Part shown: piece by piece, positions 58,589 to 64,000 of the stretch | Layout of the letters: every line of letters starts with the position of its first letter | Position numbering within the stretch: position 1 is the first letter of the stretch | Source: QYQD01 sp040755415 | Lineage (GTDB): Bacteria; Desulfobacterota; QYQD01 | Direction of reading: 5' to 3' | Assembly: GCA_040755415.1 (NCBI GenBank) | Contig: JBFMAZ010000026.1 | Location: 1-64,000 of the forward strand | Length of the DNA stretch: 64,000 nucleotides | The notes under the pieces: model-generated | What the model was told of the DNA's origin: nothing | The model's input: only the letters and a program-made list of their open reading frames with translations | Database searches by the model: none | Translations under genes and position numbers: made by a program

Positions 58589-59863
58589 ATGGCCAAATTT
58601 GAAACTCCGTTGATAAATGAACTGGAAAAGGGTCCATGGCCGAGTTTTGTTGCGGATATAAGGCGCCAGGCCAAGACGAAACCTGAGCTGGAGGACCTCC
58701 TCGGTCAGCTTGAACTCTCGTATAAAGACAAGGAGACCCACTGGAAGCATGGCGGTATCGTGGGCGTCTTCGGTTATGGCGGTGGGGTTATCGGCCGGTA
58801 TTCAGATATGCCGGAGAAGTTCCCGGGCATAGCCCACTTTCATACCGTGCGCGTAAACCAGCCCTCTGGTCTATATTATTCCAGTGCTTATTTGAGGCAG
58901 ATACTGGATATGTGGGAGAGGCGCGGGAGCGGGCTGACAAATTTCCACGGCTCCACCGGCGACATGGTCCTTTTGGGAACACAGACCGCCCAACTGGAAG
59001 AGATCTTCTGGGAATTGACCCATGATATGCAGACAGACCTGGGCGGCTCAGGTGGAAACCTGCGAACCCCTTCCTGCTGTCTGGGGATGTCCCGTTGCGA
59101 GTGGTCCTGTGTAGATGCCCAGGCCATCTGCCATGATATGACCATGACCTATCAGGATGAGTTGCACCGCCCGGCCTTCCCCTATAAGTTCAAGATCAAG
59201 GTCTCAGGGTGTCCAAATGACTGCGTGGCGGCTATCGCCCGTTCTGACTTTGCTATTATTGGTACCTGGAAGGACGATATCCGTATCGATCAGGCTGCGG
59301 TTCAAGCTTACGTCAATGGCGAATTTAAACCCAATGCCGGCGCCCACGCTGGCCGCGACTGGGGTAAGTTTGACATCGTAAAAGAAGTGATTAATCTCTG
59401 CCCGACGAAATGTATGAGCTGGGACGGCAAGGCGCTCAAGATCAATAATAAAGAGTGCACTCGCTGTATGCACTGCATCAATGTCATGCCGCGGGCACTA
59501 CGCCCGGGTCTGGATAGAGGAGCCAGCATCCTCTGCGGAGCCAAGGCCCCGATCCTGGAGGGCCAGAGACTGGCTACCCTAATTGTCCCCTTTATCAAGA
59601 TGGAGCCGCCTTATGACGAATGTAAAGAACTCCTTAACAAGGTTCTGGATTGGTGGATGGAACACGGCAAGAACCGTGAACGTGTAGGCGAGCTTATCGG
59701 ACGTATGGGTATGCGGGAATTCCTGAAGGCGGTCGAGCTTGATGCTATTCCGCAGATGGTGAAAGAACCGCGGTCGAACCCCTATATCTTCTGGGAAGAG
59801 AAAGACGTGCCTGGTGGCTGGACGCGGGATCTCGCCGCATTTAGGAAGAAACATCCTCTATGA
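58589..59863 (+). CDS. dsrA: Dissimilatory sulfite reductase alpha subunit
   Basis: A 424-residue DsrA. With DsrB it reduces sulfite, passing a trisulfide to DsrC. The siroheme-[4Fe-4S] ligands are the cysteines in TPSCCLGMSRCEWSCVDAQ and KVSGCPNDCVAAIARSD. A ferredoxin-like insert follows (LCPTKCMSWDG, CTRCMHCINVMP). The catalytic basic residues and overall length fit the reductive (not the reverse, sulfur-oxidising) type, in line with dsrD being present. The Shine-Dalgarno AAGGAGGT is ideal. Confidence 0.98.
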   Translation: MAKFETPLINELEKGPWPSFVADIRRQAKTKPELEDLLGQLELSYKDKETHWKHGGIVGVFGYGGGVIGRYSDMPEKFPGIAHFHTVRVNQPSGLYYSSAYLRQILDMWERRGSGLTNFHGSTGDMVLLGTQTAQLEEIFWELTHDMQTDLGGSGGNLRTPSCCLGMSRCEWSCVDAQAICHDMTMTYQDELHRPAFPYKFKIKVSGCPNDCVAAIARSDFAIIGTWKDDIRIDQAAVQAYVNGEFKPNAGAHAGRDWGKFDIVKEVINLCPTKCMSWDGKALKINNKECTRCMHCINVMPRALRPGLDRGASILCGAKAPILEGQRLATLIVPFIKMEPPYDECKELLNKVLDWWMEHGKNRERVGELIGRMGMREFLKAVELDAIPQMVKEPRSNPYIFWEEKDVPGGWTRDLAAFRKKHPL

Positions 59864-59908
59864 TGAGCAGAGAATATCTATATAATTAAATTAGGAGGTC
59901 AGAGAATT

Positions 59909-61009
59909 ATGGGTTATGATCCGAAGAATCCGATGAAAGACAGGATAACAGATATCGGCCCGCGGCACTATGATGAGTTTATGCCGCCGGTGCTAAAGAA
60001 GAACTTTGGCAAGTGGCTCTATCATGAGATACTCGAGCCTGGGGTCTTGATGCACAAGGCCGAGAGTGGCGATGAGGTCTATACGGTAAGGGTGGCGGCT
60101 GCCCGTCTGATGAGCGTTGAGCTGATACGCGATGCGCTTAACATTGCTGACAAACACTGCGGCGGCTACATCCGCTGGACGACGCGTAATAATATCGAGT
60201 TTATGGTGGACGATAAATCCAAGCTGGAGCCTTTAAAGGCTGATCTGAAGGCCAACCCGATGTTCCCGATCGGGGGTACCGGTGCGGGTGTTACGAACAT
60301 CGTACATACCCAGGGTTGGGTGCACTGCCACACACCGGCTATCGATGCCTCCGGTATCGTCAAGTCGGTCATGGATGAGCTTTTTAAGCACTTTCAGTCC
60401 ATGGATCTGCCGGCCCAGGTGCGTATCGCCCTGGCCTGCTGCCTGAATATGTGCGGCGCGGTACATTGCTCGGATATCGCCATCCTCGGGTTCCACCGTA
60501 AGCCGCCCTTTGTTCAGCACGACCTTATCAGTTCAATCTGTGAGCTTCCGCTGGCGATAGCAGCCTGCCCGACCGGCGCCATCAAGCCGGCTACGGTAGA
60601 AGGCAAGAAGAGTGTGAGCGTCAATGCCGAGCGCTGCATGTTCTGCGGCAACTGTTACACCATGTGCCCGGCCATGCCCTTAATGGATGCCGAGGGCGAC
60701 TGTGTGGTTATCATGGTAGGGGGAAAGATATCGAACCGCATCAGCGCCCCGAAATTCTCCAAGGTTGTCATTCCGGCGTTGCCAAGCAATCCGCCACGCT
60801 GGCCGGAAGTGGTGGCGGCGGTGAAGAACATCCTGGAGACCTATGCGAAGAACGCCAACAAGTATGAACGAGTCGGCGAATGGGCCGAGAGGATCGGATG
60901 GGAGAGCTTCTTCGAGAAATGCAATATACCATTCGATGTGAAGACGATAGATGACTATACCTTGGCTTATAACACGCTGCGGACGACCACACAGTTTAAG
61001 TTCTCCTAA
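59909..61009 (+). CDS. dsrB: Dissimilatory sulfite reductase beta subunit
   Basis: A 366-residue DsrB. It has the siroheme-domain motif ALACCLNMCGAVHCSDIAIL, CPTGAIKPA and the ferredoxin cysteines CMFCGNCYTMCPAMPL. One Cys of the cluster motif typical of DsrA is absent, as in other DsrB, and the catalytic site is shared with DsrA. AGGAGGT lies 9 bases before the ATG. The spacing to dsrA is 45 bp and to dsrD 42 bp. Confidence 0.97.
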   Translation: MGYDPKNPMKDRITDIGPRHYDEFMPPVLKKNFGKWLYHEILEPGVLMHKAESGDEVYTVRVAAARLMSVELIRDALNIADKHCGGYIRWTTRNNIEFMVDDKSKLEPLKADLKANPMFPIGGTGAGVTNIVHTQGWVHCHTPAIDASGIVKSVMDELFKHFQSMDLPAQVRIALACCLNMCGAVHCSDIAILGFHRKPPFVQHDLISSICELPLAIAACPTGAIKPATVEGKKSVSVNAERCMFCGNCYTMCPAMPLMDAEGDCVVIMVGGKISNRISAPKFSKVVIPALPSNPPRWPEVVAAVKNILETYAKNANKYERVGEWAERIGWESFFEKCNIPFDVKTIDDYTLAYNTLRTTTQFKFS

Positions 61010-61051
61010 TGTGAAGTAACATTGAAAAAAAGCATAAAATGGAGTTTAAGA

Positions 61052-61306
61052 ATGGCTGACATAGAGGAATTAAAGAAAAAGATTATGGCGTGGGCTGAAA
61101 AACAAACCAAGCCCAAGTTTTACTTCAAGGATTTTGGTAAGGCAGCCCCTGAAGAGAGTCTGAGAGATATTAAAAAGGCCGTTACCGCCCTGGTTCAGGA
61201 AGAAAAGCTGGAACTCTGGTCCAGTGGTAGCACGAGCATGTATGGGGTAAAGGGAAAGGGGCTCACCGAAGAACAACAGATGGGGAAAATTAAAAAAGAA
61301 GAATAA
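61052..61306 (+). CDS. dsrD: DsrD, activator of sulfite reductase
   Basis: An 84-residue winged-helix protein starting MADIEELKKKIMAWAEKQTK, with LVQEEKLELWSSGSTSMYGV. DsrD has been reported to bind and activate DsrAB, and its presence marks the reductive type. The frame opens at 61022, but ATG at 61052 with GGAG about 8 bases upstream is the family start. Confidence 0.95.
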   Translation: MADIEELKKKIMAWAEKQTKPKFYFKDFGKAAPEESLRDIKKAVTALVQEEKLELWSSGSTSMYGVKGKGLTEEQQMGKIKKEE

Positions 61307-61353
61307 GTACACGTTTCTTGATAGCCTGATAAAAGATACTTTTCTCCGCAGGA

Positions 61354-61383
61354 GAGAGCTACCTAATAGAGAGCTACCTAATA
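61354..61383 (+). repeat. 15-bp tandem duplication
   Basis: GAGAGCTACCTAATA occurs twice head to tail in the dsrD 3' region, followed by the small palindrome AAGGT-ATA-ACCTT. Confidence 0.75.
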
Positions 61384-61437
61384 AGGTATAACCTTAGGTG
61401 GCCTGACCTGAGCAAGGCATTTGTTGATCTAAGATTA

Positions 61438-61480
61438 AGAGGCACAGGCCGGTCGTGACGTGGGCTTGTGCCTCTTTTTT
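61438..61480 (+). terminator. Terminator of the dsr operon
   Basis: AGAGGCACA (61438-61446) pairs with TGTGCCTCT (61467-61475), followed by TTTTT. It closes dsrABD; no dsrN or dsrC follows. Confidence 0.9.
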
Positions 61481-61547
61481 GGCGGATTCAGGCAATTAAG
61501 CACTAGCTTGCAACATGTGGCAAAGGCTGCAGGCCGCTTAGTCTACT

Positions 61548-62774
61548 CTACTGCCTGGGGGATGGATCTGGCTCAAAGGCCTGGATTACTGCATGTAGCC
61601 TCTCAATATGGTTATCTAGGTTGCGCATTACGATAGGCACGTCTGCTTCGATTTGAGGGCAAATTGCCAGGGTGGCGTGTGCCATATCTTCCCAATCATC
61701 CCGGGTAAAAAGTTTGAGGGAGGCGAGAAGCTCCCCTTTATCGATAGAACCCAGGGAGCCCCTCTTCTCCTTCATATCCAGCGCCTCAAAAAAGCCTTGT
61801 GTAGTAGCAGCAGGGCAAAGGTCGCTTGCCCAGGCCACGTCTCCGGTACCGTCAATCCGGTCTATACGCATCCTGATGGTCAGGTGCAAGAAGAAATGGA
61901 GCAGGGCGGCAATCTTATCGCCTTCTTCATTTGTTTCCAAAGAGATCATAGGCTCATACCGCCGTACGGTGATCAGTTTCAGGTCGATATCTTCGCCCTC
62001 TATGCGCACGATGAAGTCTCCGGCGGCATGATGCCACAAGGCTATCTGATCAAAGGTCTCTATATTATAGTAGAGGGTGAGGATTTTCGAGGCCAGTCGA
62101 TATAAATTATAGCTCTGTCTGTCGGATAGATACCGGTACCCGTTATCTGAATCCCAGACGACGATCTTTTGACTCTGGTCTTTGCTGTCTAGCGACAGAT
62201 GAAATTCGTGGTAACCTTCCAGCCATTCTCCCAGGGATATCAGCATAGTATCGTCGGTGCCTTTGAGGGTGCGATATTTCATCTCGCCCTTGTGATATAC
62301 ATGGGGCAGATACGGGAAGGCAAATCTATTATTCAGATAGTTCAGCCAGTGAAAATCATTTTCCAGATAAAGCTTACCCGTCTCGGACAGGGCCACAGTT
62401 ACGACAAACTTGCTTATGTCGTTCGCAGTGACGGCGTCTATGCTGGCTATATGATACATGGCCCCGTGTTTCTCCGTGCGGATGGCCAGGCTGTCAATAT
62501 CCTGCAAGGTAATTATCTTCCCGGTTTTCTTTTTTATGGCATCTGTTAATAACCGGTAAGAGTCTCTGGATAGGAAGTCCCTTATCGTTTCCAGATACTG
62601 CCCGTAGGTCAATCCGATCCCGTGGCCGCCTTTCCCGGCTCCGTCGATATCAGATAGGCGGAGGGGTAAGGGTGACTCCAGTGCAATTTTATCGGGGACG
62701 ATATCCCCGTAAGGAGAGGAAGAGAGGTATCTTATTTTGGGTTCGTAGGCATTACCGGATGAGGCCATTATCAA
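61548..62774 (-). CDS. Hypothetical 408-residue protein beside the dsr operon
   Basis: Not recognised. A soluble protein without signal peptide or cysteine motif (its only Cys are two in DLCPAATTQ and ATLAICPQ). The middle has a mixed alpha/beta texture with GYHEFHLSLDSK, QIALWHHAAGDFIVRIEGED and KLITVRRYEPMISLETNEEG, slightly reminiscent of kinase-like phosphotransferase folds, but without the catalytic Asp motif. Composition and codon use are like the neighbours, so it is a real gene. Divergent from the YkgJ-type gene; it converges on the dsr operon. Confidence 0.75.
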   Translation of the reverse strand: MIMASSGNAYEPKIRYLSSSPYGDIVPDKIALESPLPLRLSDIDGAGKGGHGIGLTYGQYLETIRDFLSRDSYRLLTDAIKKKTGKIITLQDIDSLAIRTEKHGAMYHIASIDAVTANDISKFVVTVALSETGKLYLENDFHWLNYLNNRFAFPYLPHVYHKGEMKYRTLKGTDDTMLISLGEWLEGYHEFHLSLDSKDQSQKIVVWDSDNGYRYLSDRQSYNLYRLASKILTLYYNIETFDQIALWHHAAGDFIVRIEGEDIDLKLITVRRYEPMISLETNEEGDKIAALLHFFLHLTIRMRIDRIDGTGDVAWASDLCPAATTQGFFEALDMKEKRGSLGSIDKGELLASLKLFTRDDWEDMAHATLAICPQIEADVPIVMRNLDNHIERLHAVIQAFEPDPSPRQ

Positions 62775-62839
62775 CTGCTCCTATGATTGAAAAATGTTAG
62801 ATTGCTCGTTTGTCGATATCTTTGTATATTTAAGCCACT

Positions 62840-63445
62840 ATGGCCGACAATCTTACCAGATTATTTCGAAAATACGAAATGTTATTGTCCGAGATAAGCG
62901 GTGCCTTCCAGCGGGTGCGGGAAACGCACGGTGATTGCATGCGATGTCAGGTCGGCTGCACTGACTGTTGCTATGCAGTGTTTGAATTATTCCCCATTGA
63001 GGCTGCATATCTAGGTCACCACTTTCATCAGCACCTTAAACGCAAGGAGCGCCGGGAAGTCCTGCGGAGGGCTGAAAAAGCCTTTCTGGAGATTACCAGG
63101 GTAAAGGAAGGGATCAAAGATAAAGAGAGCGAGGTGTTCCAGATGGCTGAAGCCAGAATCAGGTGTCCTTTACTCAGTGACCAGGGCCATTGCCTGCTCT
63201 ATGAATACAGGCCGGTCACCTGCCGGCTTTACGGGATACCAACGGCTATCCACGGAGTAGGCCATACCTGCGGGAAGTCCGGCTTTGAGAAGGGGACGAT
63301 TTATCCTACTGTAAATCTGGATCTAATCCATGAAAAACTATTTGCTCTGTCTGTTGAACTTTTGGGAGCACGTGACTACCGCCAGGCGTGTGAGGAGGCC
63401 CGAAAATTAGTACCGGTCTCCCTGGCGCTTAAGATGAATATGTAA
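62840..63445 (+). CDS. YkgJ family cysteine-cluster protein
   Basis: A 201-residue protein with two cysteine groups: CMRCQVGCTDCCY near 33 and CPLLSDQGHCLLYEYRPVTC near 112, with one more in GHTCG. The eight or more cysteines are arranged as in the UPF0153/YkgJ family, likely binding zinc or an Fe-S cluster. Function unknown. Its stop lies 17 bases inside the converging HEAT-repeat gene. Confidence 0.88.
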   Translation: MADNLTRLFRKYEMLLSEISGAFQRVRETHGDCMRCQVGCTDCCYAVFELFPIEAAYLGHHFHQHLKRKERREVLRRAEKAFLEITRVKEGIKDKESEVFQMAEARIRCPLLSDQGHCLLYEYRPVTCRLYGIPTAIHGVGHTCGKSGFEKGTIYPTVNLDLIHEKLFALSVELLGARDYRQACEEARKLVPVSLALKMNM

Positions 63446-64000
63446 ACCTTTCTATGGCCTGAAAAGCCAGTTCTCCCACGGTCTTTTCTTCCACCCTGCC
63501 GTCATCGTATATTCTGAGACGGGCCTGATCATCTTTAAGCCTTTTCAGGCTGCCTATGGCCTCTTTGGCCTTCATGTGCCCCAGGGCCCAGGCGGCATGA
63601 CCCCGCACCGCGGGTTCCGGGGCATCCAGGAGATTGAAGATGCTGAAAAAGGGCAAGCCCTTTAATAACTCTGGATGCCGTTTGCCTATTCTGCCGATGG
63701 CCCAGAGGGCAGCCACACGGGAGGTTTGATCCTTTAAGAAGGCGAACAAGGGAGGGATAAAACCGGCGAAGAGATCGGGTCTGTTACTTATTATCTCACC
63801 AGTGGCTTCGAGGAAGCCCCAGCTTGTGGCGGCTGAGTCGGCAGCAGATGAAAGCAGGCGCCGCAATAGCTCGGCGGTGACCTGCGGGGTCTTTTCAGCG
63901 ACGTGTCCGGCTGTTTTTCCCAATATCTCTACGGCCCGCCAGCGGAAAAGCTCATCCGGAGAGTACAAAAGCCGTTGCAACGCAGCCAGTACCCGTTTAT
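63429..64000 (-). CDS. DVU0298-like HEAT-repeat protein, 5' end outside window
   Basis: The C-terminal 190 or so residues of a helical-repeat protein, in frame to the window edge (KRVLAALQRLLYSPDELFRW, before the TTG at 63980). HEAT-like units include FRWRAVEILGKTAGHVAE, RVAALWAIGRIGKRHPELL and AVRGHAAWALGHMKAKEAIG. Such proteins of Desulfobacterota (DVU0298 type) have no known function; HEAT repeats bind other proteins. The true start lies beyond 64000. Confidence 0.82.
   Translation of the reverse strand, partial: KRVLAALQRLLYSPDELFRWRAVEILGKTAGHVAEKTPQVTAELLRRLLSSAADSAATSWGFLEATGEIISNRPDLFAGFIPPLFAFLKDQTSRVAALWAIGRIGKRHPELLKGLPFFSIFNLLDAPEPAVRGHAAWALGHMKAKEAIGSLKRLKDDQARLRIYDDGRVEEKTVGELAFQAIERFTYSS

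Noticed and set aside
61354..61383. Tandem 15-bp repeat as an attachment site
   Set aside because: It is a simple duplication with no integrase or tRNA nearby.

Overview
The window comes from an anaerobic Desulfobacterota (deltaproteobacterial) genome, most likely a sulfate or sulfite reducer. It carries dsrA-dsrB-dsrD of the reductive type, an AhbA-AhbB type siroheme decarboxylase, a nickel CO dehydrogenase, a multihaem cytochrome c, flagellar FlgM with a DVU0524-type partner, and a DVU0298-type repeat protein. The exact lineage cannot be fixed without a tree. No rRNA, CRISPR array, intact insertion sequence or prophage is visible.

Layout. 1-1.8 kb: a decayed ORF6N gene and a vapBC-like toxin-antitoxin pair between two copies of a 46-bp direct repeat. 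1.8-13.9 kb (minus strand): a translation/RNA operon, tRNA-Gly - rimP - nusA - ylxR - infB - ylxP - rbfA - nrnA - truB - rpsO - pnp - M16 protease - dut. This is the enterobacterial metY-rimP-nusA-infB-rbfA-truB-rpsO-pnp order with tRNA-Gly in first place and a terminator-like leader just before rimP. 13.9-17.3 kb: a Nudix hydrolase, a histone-deacetylase-like hydrolase and flgM with its partner. 17.3-19.7 kb: thioesterase - sufC - sufB, a minimal Fe-S assembly pair. 19.7-27 kb: an FKBP-like protein, a UGA-containing Rdx/SelW-type selenoprotein gene, murJ, recJ and a catalytic/non-catalytic M16 protease pair. 27-41.8 kb (minus strand): two export systems and their neighbours. Reading with transcription these are tetR - tolC - membrane fusion protein - RND pump - PII-like protein, then phasin - UbiB-like kinase - HlyD-like protein - double-ATPase ABC protein - two ABC-2 permeases. 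TetR has an excellent promoter with two tandem palindromic operators at its expected start site.

42-47.6 kb: a seven-haem cytochrome, two small zinc-ribbon proteins, a Ni-CO dehydrogenase that begins with a twin-arginine (Tat) signal peptide, and an iron-sulfur flavoprotein. A Tat signal on an otherwise complete CooS would place CO oxidation outside the cytoplasm; it is the most unusual single gene here. 47.7-57 kb: a methyltransferase, rpoD, a fused secDF, tRNA-Leu, tRNA-Phe, a class A penicillin-binding protein, two PilZ proteins, palindromic repeats and a 5'-truncated metallo-beta-lactamase-fold remnant. 57.2-61.3 kb: a fused ahbAB followed by dsrA-dsrB-dsrD with a consensus promoter and a strong terminator, placing siroheme use and siroheme decarboxylation side by side. 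61.5-64 kb: an unrecognised 408-residue protein, a YkgJ-type cysteine-cluster protein and a HEAT-repeat protein cut by the window end.

A recurring theme is short GC-rich palindromes and simple-sequence blocks scattered between genes and, unusually, inside reading frames. In the ABC ATPase and the RND pump they have been absorbed in frame and are translated as low-complexity linkers.
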